Positions 43,224 through 52,019 of a stretch of 64,000 nucleotides of DNA are shown one piece after another. This stretch comes from Paraburkholderia sp. HP33-1 (lineage in GTDB: Bacteria; Pseudomonadota; Gammaproteobacteria; Burkholderiales; Burkholderiaceae). Both the position numbers and the translations under genes were made by a program. The DNA lies in contig NZ_JAJEJR010000001.1 of assembly GCF_021390595.1 (NCBI RefSeq), forward strand, positions 3,410,001 to 3,474,000, in the 5' to 3' direction. The notes under the pieces were generated by a model. It was not told the origin of the DNA. It saw nothing but the letters and a program-made list of their open reading frames with translations, and ran no database searches. Positions within the stretch are counted from its first letter, which is position 1; each line of letters begins with the position of its first letter.

Positions 43224-44840
43224 TCAGACGCTAAAGCGATTGAGCGTATAGGCCCGATACGCAGCCACGAACGCATCGAACGAACCGACTTCTTCGCGTT
43301 CGAGCTTCGCCTGTTCGTCGAGCGATTGCAGCGCGAGGTCTGCAAACGCCTTGGACTGCGCGGCGTCGAGCGGACGCGCGCGGAAGTACGCGGCGTGCGC
43401 TTCGCTTTGGGCGAGGCCGAACGCGAGGAAGCTCTGCTGCCGGTCGCGCATCGTTTGCAGCACGCGCGCCGACGGCGTCAGCGACACGTCCGCGAGCTTC
43501 GCGCGTTGCGCGGCGACCGTGCGCGCATGTTCGTCGCCGCCGTTCAGGCTGTCGAGCACCGCGGCCGCGGCGTCGATTTTCGCGAGCAGTTCGTTGGCCC
43601 AGTCGGTCATTGCGACCGGCTTGCCGTCGCGGATCAGCTCGAGGCCGGGCTTGCGACCTTCCATCGTCATGCGGCCGAAGTTCTGGTTCGCTTCCGTGTA
43701 GGCGAGCGGCGGTAGCGGCGCGCTGTCGTCGAGCGCGCACACGAGCAGGTAAGCGTCGAGAAAGCGCGACGTTTCAAGGGAAATGCCGGTCGGCTCAAAC
43801 GGATCGATGTCCATGCAACGCACCTCGACGTATTGCACGCCGCGCGCGGCGAGCGCATGCAGCGGCCGCTCGCCCGGATACGTGACCCGCTTCGGACGAA
43901 TCGTCGAATAGAACTCGTTTTCGATCTGCAGCACGTTGGTGTTGATCTGCACCCACTCGCCGTCGCGTTGCGTGCCGATCTTCTCGTAGGCCGGGTAAGG
44001 CTGGCTGACGGCCTTCGAGAGCGCGTCGAGATAGCCGGGCAGCGTGTCGTAGTCGGCGCGCAGCGCGGCTTGCGCGGTGGTGTTCGAATAGCCAAGGTCG
44101 CTCATGCGCAGGCTCGTCGCGTACGGGCGATACAGCGTGTCGGCATCGAACGTGTCGAGCGTGTGTTTGCGATCGCGGAGAAATCGACGATCGAGCGCCG
44201 GCGATGCGCCAAACAGATACATCAGCAGCCAGTTGGTGCGCCGGAAATTGCGGATCAGCGCGAGGTAGCGGTCGGACTGGAAGTCGACGGTGTTCGCGGT
44301 GGATCGCTGATCGGCGTGCAGCAGTCGCCACACTTCTTCGTTCAGCGAATAGTTGTAGTGGATGCCGGCGATGCATTGCATCGTGCGGCCATAGCGCAAT
44401 GCGAGGCCGACGCGATACACGTACTTCAGCTTGCCGATATTCGACGTCCCATAGTGCGCGATCGGAATGCCGTCGTCGGTGGCGGGCAACAGGCCCGGCA
44501 TCGAGTTGTTCCACAGGATTTCGTCGCCGAGCTCCGCGTAGACGAAGCGATGCAGCAGGTCGAGCTGCGCGAGCGTTTCGGCGACGTCCTGCTCGGCCGG
44601 GGTAATCAGCTCGAGCAGCGCCTCGGAGTAGTCGGTTGTGAGCGACGGATGGGTCAGCGCCGAGCCGAGCGCGCGCGGATGCGGCGTCATGGCGAGCTGG
44701 CCGTCGCGCGTCACGCGCAGGCTTTCCCTCTCGATGCCGCGCAGACCGCGTATCAGCGCATCGCGCTGCGGGCCCGAGCCGAGCACGGACAAGCGGTGCG
44801 AAAGCGCGTCGGTCGCGCGGGAAGGTGTCGTGTTTGGCAT
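43224..44840 (-). CDS. gshA: Glutamate-cysteine ligase, type 1
   Basis: A 538-residue ATP-dependent ligase of the E. coli GshA type. Recognisable are RGLRGIERESLRVT, THPSLTTDYSEALLELITP, CIAGIHYNYSLNE, AARGVQYVEVRCMDIDPFEP and TEANQNFGRMTMEG. It makes gamma-glutamylcysteine, the first step of glutathione synthesis. The start MPNTTPSRA at 44840 is preferred to an in-frame start at 44948 because the added residues are not family-like. It is transcribed alone; gshB is not in the window. Confidence 0.96.
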   Translation of the reverse strand: MPNTTPSRATDALSHRLSVLGSGPQRDALIRGLRGIERESLRVTRDGQLAMTPHPRALGSALTHPSLTTDYSEALLELITPAEQDVAETLAQLDLLHRFVYAELGDEILWNNSMPGLLPATDDGIPIAHYGTSNIGKLKYVYRVGLALRYGRTMQCIAGIHYNYSLNEEVWRLLHADQRSTANTVDFQSDRYLALIRNFRRTNWLLMYLFGASPALDRRFLRDRKHTLDTFDADTLYRPYATSLRMSDLGYSNTTAQAALRADYDTLPGYLDALSKAVSQPYPAYEKIGTQRDGEWVQINTNVLQIENEFYSTIRPKRVTYPGERPLHALAARGVQYVEVRCMDIDPFEPTGISLETSRFLDAYLLVCALDDSAPLPPLAYTEANQNFGRMTMEGRKPGLELIRDGKPVAMTDWANELLAKIDAAAAVLDSLNGGDEHARTVAAQRAKLADVSLTPSARVLQTMRDRQQSFLAFGLAQSEAHAAYFRARPLDAAQSKAFADLALQSLDEQAKLEREEVGSFDAFVAAYRAYTLNRFSV

Positions 44841-45034
44841 TGATGCGAGTCGCGCGTTGCAGGTACGCTGTGTATCGCCTGATGATTCGCAGACGGTACA
44901 GCGGCTGACAGCGTTCGGCGGAATTTTCGGTAGCGGGCACTTTAACATCTCGCCAGAACGGCTGCTTGCGCCCGCCTCGCTGGAGGAGGGTTGCGCTGAG
45001 CTACGCCATCACCATCGCCATGCCACGGCGACAC

Positions 45035-45952
45035 TCATCCGCCGCGCGCCGCGCCAGCCCGATCAGCGACCTCGTTCCACAGATGCATCGCGGCATACGC
45101 GCGATAAGGCCGCCACGTGTCGGTGCGGCTGCGCTGCTGCGCGGGCCGCACGAGCGATGGATCGCGCGCGCAGATCGATTGCATCAGCACGAGATCCGAC
45201 GCGGGCCATGCGTCGGGATCACGCCATGCGCGCATCGCGACGTATTCGACGGTCCAGGGCCCGATGCCCGCGAGCGCAAGCAATGCGGCGCGCAGGCTTG
45301 CGGCGTCGATGGCATCGCTGTCGAGCGGCACGTCGCCGCTCGCGACCGCGCGCGCGAAGCCCTGCAACGCAGCGACGCGTTTGCCCGGCATGCCAATCTG
45401 CGCGAGATCGGCTCCGGCGAGCGCGGCCGGCGTCGGAAAACGCCACGCGGTGTTTTCATGTGGATGCCCGTCGATGCGTTCGCCCGCGCGCTGCACGAGC
45501 CGCCCGATGATCGTCGTCGCGGCCTTCACGCTGACCTGCTGACCGACGATCGCACGCACCACCAGCTCGAAGCCCGACCACGCGCCCGGCACACGCAAAC
45601 CGGGGACCGCAGCGACGAGCGGCGCGAGCCACGGGTCCGAGGCGAGCGCGGCGGCGATCTTCTTCGGATCAGCACGCAGATCGAACATCTTCGCGACTGG
45701 CGTCGAGAGCGCATCGGCGTGACGACTCGCCGGCCCTTCGATGCTCGCGATGATGCAGCGCTTGCGCGGATGCAGCCGCACGCTGAGCGTGCCGCTGTCA
45801 CCGTTCCAGTCGATCGCGCGGCGATACGCGCCGTCCTCGACGGCCTCGACGCCGGGCGTCGCGCGGCCGCTGAAAAACCGCAGCAGCCGAGGCCAGTCGA
45901 ACGGTGCCTTGAACGGTAATTCGAGCGTTGCGACGTCGTTAAGCGTGCTCAA
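45035..45952 (-). CDS. alkA: DNA-3-methyladenine glycosylase II (AlkA-type)
   Basis: A 305-residue helix-hairpin-helix glycosylase. The hairpin is in LLALAGIGPWTVEYVAMRAW and the catalytic aspartate in WPASDLVLM. The N-terminal AlkA domain (LPFKAPFDWPRLLRFFSGRATPGVE) is present. It removes alkylated bases. It overlaps ada by four bases (45949-45952), which makes an adaptive-response operon with the regulator first. Confidence 0.94.
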   Translation of the reverse strand: MSTLNDVATLELPFKAPFDWPRLLRFFSGRATPGVEAVEDGAYRRAIDWNGDSGTLSVRLHPRKRCIIASIEGPASRHADALSTPVAKMFDLRADPKKIAAALASDPWLAPLVAAVPGLRVPGAWSGFELVVRAIVGQQVSVKAATTIIGRLVQRAGERIDGHPHENTAWRFPTPAALAGADLAQIGMPGKRVAALQGFARAVASGDVPLDSDAIDAASLRAALLALAGIGPWTVEYVAMRAWRDPDAWPASDLVLMQSICARDPSLVRPAQQRSRTDTWRPYRAYAAMHLWNEVADRAGAARGG

Positions 45953-47130
45953 GCGGCGTGATCCAGTTGGGAGTTGCGGGAATGAGCGTCGGTATCGGCA
46001 CGGCTCGCGTCGCCGGCTGAAACGCCGCCTGCGTGCTGCGCCTCATTGTCGAGCAAGGCGGCCTTGCGCGGCAGCCCCCAGCGATAGCCGGCGAGCGCCC
46101 CACCCTTTTGCACGACGCGATGGCATGGAATCGCGAGCGCGACTGGATTCGTCGCGCATGCGCTGGCCACTGCGCGCACCGCGCGCGGCGAGCCGACGGC
46201 CTCGGCGATCTGCGAGTAGCTGCGCGTCTCGCCGTACGGGATGCGCCGCAGCGCATCCCACACGCGCTGCTTGAATGCGGTCGAGGCGATATCGAGCGGC
46301 AGGTCGAAGTCCTGGCGAGTGCCGCGCAGATACGCGTCGATCTGCGCGATGAACGGCGCGAGCCGCCCGGCGTCTTCGCGCAGCTCGGCATTCGCGAACT
46401 CGCCGCGCAATTCATCGATCAGCGGGGCGGGGTCATCGCCGAAGCCGATCTTGCAGATGCCCTTGTCTGTCGCGGCGACCAGCACGAAGCCGAGCGAGTT
46501 CGGCGCGCTCGCGTAGCACACCGTGAGCCCGGCACCTTTGCGCCGATACGCGGACGGCGCCATACCGAGCTCGGCCGGCGCGCTGTCGTACATCCGCGAC
46601 GGCGAGCCGAAACCGGCGTCGAGCGTCGCGCGCGTGACGTCGGCGCCGCCTTGCAGCGCATCGCGCAACGCGGCGCCGCGCTGCGCGGCCTGGTACTGAC
46701 GCGGTGACACGCCGACCACGCGCTTGAACAGGCGTTGCAAATGAAACGGGCTCACGTGCACGGCGTCGCTCAGTTGCGCGAGCGTGAGGCGCTGCTGCGG
46801 ATCGGCGTCGAGCGCGGCACACGCCCGAGCGACGATGTCGAGCTCGCGCGGCAGGCCGCCGGGCTGGCAGCGCTTGCAATCGCGAAAGCCCGCGGCGCGA
46901 GCAGCGGCGGCATCGGTGAAGAAGGCGACGTTTTCGCGGTGCGGCAGGCGCGACGCGCAAGATGGCCGGCAGAACACGCCGGTCGTCCTGACCGCGTAGA
47001 AGAATGCGCCGTCGGCGTCGCGGTCGCGGTGCGTGACGGCGTCCCAGCGTTCGTCGTCGGTGCGCCACTGGGTGGTGTCGACGTCGCCGGCGGTGTGCAC
47101 GGTGGCGAATTGGCGGGTGGTGGCGTTCAT
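45949..47130 (-). CDS. ada: Bifunctional Ada regulator / O6-methylguanine-DNA methyltransferase
   Basis: A 393-residue Ada. The N-terminal methylphosphotriester domain has the four zinc cysteines (FCRPSCASR and CKRCQPGG). The AraC-type HTH follows (LSDAVHVSPFHLQRLFKRVVGVSPRQY). The C-terminal methyltransferase has the acceptor cysteine in AIPCHRVVQKGG. Methylation of the first domain turns Ada into an activator of its own operon. alkA follows with a four-base overlap. Confidence 0.96.
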   Translation of the reverse strand: MNATTRQFATVHTAGDVDTTQWRTDDERWDAVTHRDRDADGAFFYAVRTTGVFCRPSCASRLPHRENVAFFTDAAAARAAGFRDCKRCQPGGLPRELDIVARACAALDADPQQRLTLAQLSDAVHVSPFHLQRLFKRVVGVSPRQYQAAQRGAALRDALQGGADVTRATLDAGFGSPSRMYDSAPAELGMAPSAYRRKGAGLTVCYASAPNSLGFVLVAATDKGICKIGFGDDPAPLIDELRGEFANAELREDAGRLAPFIAQIDAYLRGTRQDFDLPLDIASTAFKQRVWDALRRIPYGETRSYSQIAEAVGSPRAVRAVASACATNPVALAIPCHRVVQKGGALAGYRWGLPRKAALLDNEAQHAGGVSAGDASRADTDAHSRNSQLDHAA

Positions 47131-47365
47131 GATGTCCTCGGAGCCCGGATGAGCAGGTGATGACGATGGTCATCAATGTAGGCCCGATCTCTACACAGTA
47201 CGCGCCGGTTCTTGCTCTGTCATTCGACCGCGCTTTCGCTTGGTTGTTGTAGGGTCAAAACTCGTTAAATCGCAATCCGAAACGCTTCGAACCGCCTGCT
47301 GGCCGGGCTTTTCGCCTCAAATTGCGACAATTTGGCACGATGTCGGGTTTTCCCTTAAAAAGTTA

Positions 47366-47394
47366 TTGCGTCGCACCAACCCGATGTGTATATT
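47366..47394 (+). promoter_or_regulatory. Sigma-70-type promoter of the small RNA candidate
   Basis: TTGCGT (47366-47371) and TATATT (47389-47394) are separated by 17 bp, the ideal spacing. The predicted start is near 47401. A perfect inverted repeat lies 33 bp upstream (47319-47333) and could be an operator. Confidence 0.6.
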
Positions 47395-47400
47395 AGGAAC

Positions 47401-47464
47401 TGTCTCCTCCATGTCTCCTCCTGATATGGATTCAGCCCGCTCCACTTGAGCGGGCTTTTTTTTT
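47401..47464 (+). ncRNA. Candidate tiny sRNA with two anti-Shine-Dalgarno motifs
   Basis: The predicted transcript is about 64 nt. It starts next to the first of two TCTCCTCC motifs (47403-47410 and 47414-47421), each complementary to the Shine-Dalgarno GGAGGAGA. A 12-nt linker leads into the hairpin AGCCCGCT-CCACTTG-AGCGGGCT (47434-47456) and nine T residues. The promoter described above places the start at about 47401. No gene upstream on this strand would need the terminator. The RNA could block ribosome binding sites of many messages. Its expression is not shown by the sequence. Confidence 0.6.
47434..47464 (+). terminator. Rho-independent terminator of the sRNA candidate
   Basis: Perfect 8-bp stem AGCCCGCT/AGCGGGCT with a 7-nt loop, followed by nine T residues. 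Confidence 0.85.
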
Positions 47465-47551
47465 GGTTTTTCGCGGATTTCCGAGGAGGCGGCTTGCAGA
47501 CGGGCTGTAGTCGGCCATGATCAGCCGCAGGTCATCGGATTGTATAGGGCG

Positions 47552-47848
47552 TTATTCCCACTCATGTGGGTAGGGCATCTGGCGCTCGCGTTCGACTTCG
47601 ATCGCGAAGGCGACCGCTTCTTCGAAGTCACGGTCGGTATAGGCCGAAGCAACATCTGCTGGTTCGCTCTTGCTTGGACTTTCCGCGAGAGAGCCGTGAT
47701 CAACTAAGAGGTCTGCGCTGCCTTGCCTATCCCTTGCGAGCCGTCGTGCGATAGCCTTGTGCAGGCGAGTCTTTACCGCGCCAACGTCAGACATTGCCAG
47801 GATCGCCACTCCGACAATACTAAAAAACACATCCCCGGATACAGTCAT
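47552..47848 (-). CDS. Hypothetical small protein
   Basis: A 98-residue ORF with a hydrophobic N-terminus (VFFSIVGVAILAMSDVG) and a charged C-terminal half rich in Asp, Glu and Arg. I do not recognise a family. The region is AT-richer than its surroundings and the ribosome binding site is weak, so it may be acquired DNA or not a gene. It is convergent with the sRNA candidate. Confidence 0.4.
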   Translation of the reverse strand: MTVSGDVFFSIVGVAILAMSDVGAVKTRLHKAIARRLARDRQGSADLLVDHGSLAESPSKSEPADVASAYTDRDFEEAVAFAIEVERERQMPYPHEWE

Positions 47849-48122
47849 TGTTGTTTTTTCATTGCTCTAATTCACAAAGCGTGCCAGACCTAGGCGCCAC
47901 CGTAAACAACATTTTATTACAATCACAAAACAAACGTTTGCGTATTGCTTACTCCGAACTAGTGCCTCCTAATCTCGTGTGAGAAATCTAGAGATCCTTG
48001 TGCAGCAGGCTTTTTTTGCCCGCGTTTTTCTCGGCCCTGCCGGCGCTTTCCCGACGATCCGCCCCGCCCTTTCTCCTACACTTCGCTAATCGGTTCTCCG
48101 AAACAGCCAGAGGGCGTTCGAC

Positions 48123-48548
48123 ATGAAAATCCACATTCGCGAGATCGACCACGTCGTGATCCGCGCGACCCACGCCGACACGTTGTCGCGCTTTTACTGC
48201 GACGTGCTCGGTTGCAGCGTTGAAAAGGAGCAGCGCGAACTTGGCCTCACACAACTGCGCGCGGGACGTTCGCTGATCGATGTGCTGCAGGCCGGTGCGA
48301 AGCTGGATCGCGCGGAAAACGGCGCGGCGGGAGCGGGACGCAACATGGATCACCTGTGTCTGCGCGTCGAGTCGTTCGACGCCGACGCGCTGAAGGCGCA
48401 TCTGAGCGCGCATGGCGCGCGGCTCGGCGAACAGGGGGTGCGTTATGGTGCGGACGGCTTCGGACCGTCGCTGTATCTGTTCGACCCGGAGGGCAACATG
48501 GTCGAACTGAAGGGGCCGCCGGAAGCGGCACGGGTCACATCGCTCTGA
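48123..48548 (+). CDS. VOC/glyoxalase superfamily protein
   Basis: A 141-residue vicinal oxygen chelate protein with two beta-alpha-beta modules (IREIDHVVIRATHADTLSRFYCDVLG and MDHLCLRVESFDADALKAHLSAHG) and the metal ligands His in IDHVV and MDHLC, Glu in NMVELKG. These mark a metal-dependent isomerase, dioxygenase or resistance protein. The substrate is unknown. It is transcribed alone. Confidence 0.87.
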   Translation: MKIHIREIDHVVIRATHADTLSRFYCDVLGCSVEKEQRELGLTQLRAGRSLIDVLQAGAKLDRAENGAAGAGRNMDHLCLRVESFDADALKAHLSAHGARLGEQGVRYGADGFGPSLYLFDPEGNMVELKGPPEAARVTSL

Positions 48549-48592
48549 ATGCGAAAACGAAACTGCGCTAAAACCGTTTCAGATCTGTGCAA

Positions 48593-49147
48593 TCACGCGT
48601 CGGCGGGGGCTTTCAGTACGGTCCAGTCGATCTTCACCGCATCGGCTTCGGCGCTGCCAAGCCATGCCTCGCCGTCCTGCACGGTGCATTGCAGCCGCAT
48701 GGTGCGTTCGGCGAGCGAGCCGAGGGATGCCGCGACGTCTTCGCCGAGCGTCCATACCGTCACGTTGCGCAGGCGCTCCACCTTGTTGCGCACGCCCTGC
48801 CACCAGATCTCCGAGGTCCGCCCGCCATACCCGATCACGATCACGTGATTCGCGCGGCCGCTCGCCTTCGCGATGCGCCGCTCGTCGGGCTGGCCGACCT
48901 CGATCCACGTGTCGATCGCGCCGGTCAGGTCCTTCGCCCACAGATCGGGTTCGTCGACATCCGACAAACCTTTGCAAAACTCCAGCCGTTCCTGTGCGAA
49001 CAGCGCGAACGCGGCGACGCGGACCATCATCCGTTCGTCGGTTTCGGAGGGGTGACGCGCGATCGTCAGCGAATGGTCGGCGTAATAGTGCCGGTCCATG
49101 TCCGCGATCTGCAGTTCAGCCTTGTATATCGTCGATTTGAGAGCCAT
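48593..49147 (-). CDS. yaeQ: YaeQ family protein
   Basis: A protein of about 184 residues with the YaeQ fold (STIYKAELQIADMDRHYYADHSLTIARHPSETDERMMVRV, PDLWAKDLTGAIDTWIEVGQPD). The Asp and Glu-x-Gly residues resemble a PD-(D/E)XK nuclease core. The start at 49147 matches the family; an in-frame start at 49237 adds residues unlike it. The molecular role is uncertain. Confidence 0.92.
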   Translation of the reverse strand: MALKSTIYKAELQIADMDRHYYADHSLTIARHPSETDERMMVRVAAFALFAQERLEFCKGLSDVDEPDLWAKDLTGAIDTWIEVGQPDERRIAKASGRANHVIVIGYGGRTSEIWWQGVRNKVERLRNVTVWTLGEDVAASLGSLAERTMRLQCTVQDGEAWLGSAEADAVKIDWTVLKAPADA

Positions 49148-49289
49148 GCCGTTGCTAAACCAGGCGCCCGCTCCACAGGAGCGCAGCGAAAATGAATCGT
49201 CGACGGCGCGTTGCCGTTTCTTGTGTTTGCTGTACATCGCATGTTCCTCCCGCGCCGTGGGCCGGTGCCTGTGACACAGGAGGAAGCAT

Positions 49290-50267
49290 TTACCGGGCCA
49301 CTGCGGGCTCCGTGGCCGTGCCGTATACGTCGCGAGCCGCGTCCCGCAACGCTTCGAGCACGACCGCGGCCGCCGGAGACAACAGATGCGACTGGCGCGT
49401 GATGATACCGAATGTATCCATCCTGCACGGTAAATCGATCGGTACGCGCTTCAATACGCCGTACTGTTGGTATTGACGCGCCACTTCGTCCGGGAGCACC
49501 GCCAACATATCGCTTTGCAGCAGCAGGCTCGAAATCGCAAGGAAGTTGTTCGTATTGACGACGTTTTGCGGCGGATTCAGGCCGATCTGCGAAAACATCA
49601 TATCGAAGCGATGGCGCAGCACGCTGCCCGGCGGATGCAGCACCCAGCTCGCGTTGACGATGCCGCGCAGCGTCAAATCCGTTTCATTTTCGAGTGGGTG
49701 GCCGGGGCGCGCGACCACGCACAAGGGTTCGTCGGCGAGCGGCTCGTAGCGCACGTCGGTCTTGAACTGGTTCTGACGCTCCAGGACGCGGCCGATCATG
49801 ATGTCGAGATCGCCTTCGGCGAGCCGCGGCAACATCACGTCGGAGGTCTCGACCTCGGTCCAGATCTGCAGCTGCGGATAGCGCTCCTTCACGCTCGCGA
49901 TCGCGAGCGGCACCATCGTCGCGGCGGCCGCTGCGATCACGCCGATGCGCACCTGACCCGCGAGCCCCGCGCGCAACGCCGAGATTTCGTCGTGGGCCTG
50001 ACTCAGGTTCGACAACACCATACGCGCGTGGCGGATCATCACCTCGCCGTACAGCGTCGCGTGCATGCCGTGCGGCGTGCGGTCAAACAGGCTCACGCCG
50101 AGCATGTCCTCGAGTTCCTTCAGCAGACGCGACGCGGCCGGCTGCGTCATGCCGAGCACGTCGGCCGCGCGGCGCACGTTGCCCTCCTCCTCCATCGCGG
50201 CAAGCAGCAGCAACTGGCGCGTCTTTAGCCGCGCGCGCACGAACCAGTTCGAATAGCTACGCGTCAT
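49290..50267 (-). CDS. LysR-family regulator divergent from the arabinose-type cluster
   Basis: A 325-residue LysR protein (HTH AAMEEEGNVRRAADVLGMTQPAASRLLKELE, then the ligand domain with QVRIGVIAAAAATMVPLAI). It resembles the GbpR/galactose-binding-protein regulator branch. It lies divergent from the aldehyde dehydrogenase and araFGH genes with about 210 bp between, so it most likely controls that unit in response to a sugar or a sugar acid. Confidence 0.93.
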   Translation of the reverse strand: MTRSYSNWFVRARLKTRQLLLLAAMEEEGNVRRAADVLGMTQPAASRLLKELEDMLGVSLFDRTPHGMHATLYGEVMIRHARMVLSNLSQAHDEISALRAGLAGQVRIGVIAAAAATMVPLAIASVKERYPQLQIWTEVETSDVMLPRLAEGDLDIMIGRVLERQNQFKTDVRYEPLADEPLCVVARPGHPLENETDLTLRGIVNASWVLHPPGSVLRHRFDMMFSQIGLNPPQNVVNTNNFLAISSLLLQSDMLAVLPDEVARQYQQYGVLKRVPIDLPCRMDTFGIITRQSHLLSPAAAVVLEALRDAARDVYGTATEPAVAR

Positions 50268-50477
50268 TGCGTGGTCTCCGGGTTTTACAAGCGATGTTTA
50301 TACGTTGTTCCGCTGAAGCTTCCATGATGCCATATCGAAACTGATATCGGAGAGACCAAAAAAGGGATTGGAAAGTTATTGGGGCCGCTCATACCATTCG
50401 TGGACTTTGCGAACTTCCTTGAGATTTTTGATCAGGCGCCCGCGTCGCGCCGTACTTTTGTGCGCCCTTTTCCGCCG

Positions 50478-51926
50478 ATGAACCGCGATCTGCTCGTTCC
50501 GCTCATTGCCAGTCCATTTCGCCACTACATCAACGGCGGATGGGAGACCGGCGCGACCGCGGGCGTGTCGTTCAATCCGTCGGATCTCGACGAGCCGGTC
50601 GGCGAATACGTGCGCGCCGACGTGCGGCAGACCGATAGCGCGATCGAGGCCGCGCACGCGGCGTTTCGCGACTGGTCGCTCGCCTCCGCGCAGCGCCGCG
50701 CGGACGCGCTCGATGCGATCGGCAGCGAAATGCTCGCGCGCCGCGAGGAGCTTGGCAGGCTGCTCGCGCGTGAAGTCGGCACGGTGCTCGCCGAAGCGCT
50801 CGCCGAAGCGACGCGCGCGGGGCAACTGTTCAAGCTGTTTGCGGCCGAGGCGCTGCGCGCGTTCGCCGAGCCGCACGCGTCGGCGCGTGCCGGTGTCGAC
50901 ATCGACGTGACGCGCGAGCCGCTCGGGGTGGTCGGCATCATCGCGCCGTGGAGCGCGCCGCTCGCGATTGCCGCCGCGAAGATCGGCGCTGCGCTCGCGC
51001 ACGGCAACTGCGTCGTCTACAAGCCGGCCGAATCGGCGCCGGCCTGCGCCGCGGCGCTGGCGTCGATCGTCAGTCGAGCGGGTTTGCCGGCCGGCGTGTT
51101 CAATCTCGTGATGGGCAGCGGGCGCAAGGTCGGCGCGCGCATCGTCGCGCATCCGCTCGTCGCGGCGATCAGCTTTACCGGCTCGACCGACACCGGCACG
51201 CGCGTGCTGCAGGCCGCCGCCGCGCGCCAGGCGCGCGTGCAGCTGGAGATGGGCGGCAAGAATCCGTTCGTCGTGCTGGCCGACGCCGATCTCGACGGCG
51301 CAGTCGACGCGGCGCTCACCGGCGCCTTCAGCGCGGCGGGCCAGCGCAGCACGGCGGCCGCAAGGCTGATCGTCGAGCGCGCGGTGTTCGCGCCGTTCGT
51401 CGACGCGTTGCAGGCGAAGCTGGCGAGACTCAGCGTCGATCACGCGCTGAAGCACGGCACCGATATCGGCCCGCTCGCGAACACCGCGCAACTCGAACGC
51501 AATCTCGACTACGTGCGCATCGGCGAGCAGGAAGGCGCGCAGTTGCTGCGCGGCGGGCGAGCGCTCACGCGCGCGACGCGCGGCTATTTCTTCGAGCCGG
51601 CGCTGTTCATCGGCGAACCGGAGCATCGCATCGCGCGCGAAGAGATTTTTGGCCCGCTCGCGGTCGTGCTGCGCGCGGACGATTACGAACACGCACTGCA
51701 TCTCGCGAACGGCACCGCCTACGGACTGTGCGCCGGCATCTGCACGCGCTCGCTCGAACGCGCGCGGCATTTTCGCCGCCACGTGCAGAGCGGTCTCGTC
51801 ACGATCAATCTGCCGACCACGGCCGTGGAACATCACGGACCTGGCGGCGGGCGCAAGGCGTCGGCTTACGGCGCCAGCGATGCCGCGTTCTGGACCGCCG
51901 TGAAAACGGCATACGTGGCGGGCTAG
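50478..51926 (+). CDS. Aldehyde dehydrogenase with Ser at the catalytic Cys position
   Basis: A protein of about 482 residues of the NAD(P)-dependent aldehyde dehydrogenase superfamily: GVVGIIAPWSAPLAI, FTGSTDTGTRVLQ, LEMGGKNPFVVL (catalytic Glu), EEIFGPLAVVL, and the C-terminal HGPGGGRKAS. The nucleophile position, normally GQ-x-C-T, reads GQRSTAA: codon 291 is AGC (51348-51350), so the cysteine is serine. The start at 50478 is chosen; an in-frame start at 50379 is possible. It precedes araFGH and resembles alpha-ketoglutaric semialdehyde dehydrogenases of the non-phosphorylative arabinose pathway. Confidence 0.88.
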   Translation: MNRDLLVPLIASPFRHYINGGWETGATAGVSFNPSDLDEPVGEYVRADVRQTDSAIEAAHAAFRDWSLASAQRRADALDAIGSEMLARREELGRLLAREVGTVLAEALAEATRAGQLFKLFAAEALRAFAEPHASARAGVDIDVTREPLGVVGIIAPWSAPLAIAAAKIGAALAHGNCVVYKPAESAPACAAALASIVSRAGLPAGVFNLVMGSGRKVGARIVAHPLVAAISFTGSTDTGTRVLQAAAARQARVQLEMGGKNPFVVLADADLDGAVDAALTGAFSAAGQRSTAAARLIVERAVFAPFVDALQAKLARLSVDHALKHGTDIGPLANTAQLERNLDYVRIGEQEGAQLLRGGRALTRATRGYFFEPALFIGEPEHRIAREEIFGPLAVVLRADDYEHALHLANGTAYGLCAGICTRSLERARHFRRHVQSGLVTINLPTTAVEHHGPGGGRKASAYGASDAAFWTAVKTAYVAG

Positions 51927-52019
51927 ACCCGATGAGCCGAGCCACGGCTTTCGCCGCCCGCGTTACCCCGCTGCAACTACATGACATCGATGCAGCTTTT
52001 TAGTCTGAGGAGACAAGAG

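Larger units (their letters stand above)
47131..47551. other. Intergenic region upstream of ada carrying a small RNA candidate
   Basis: No protein gene is supported. The left part should hold the ada promoter. The inverted repeat AAATTG-CGA-CAATTT occupies 47319-47333, followed by a sigma-70-type promoter and a short terminated transcript, described as separate entries. Confidence 0.5.
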
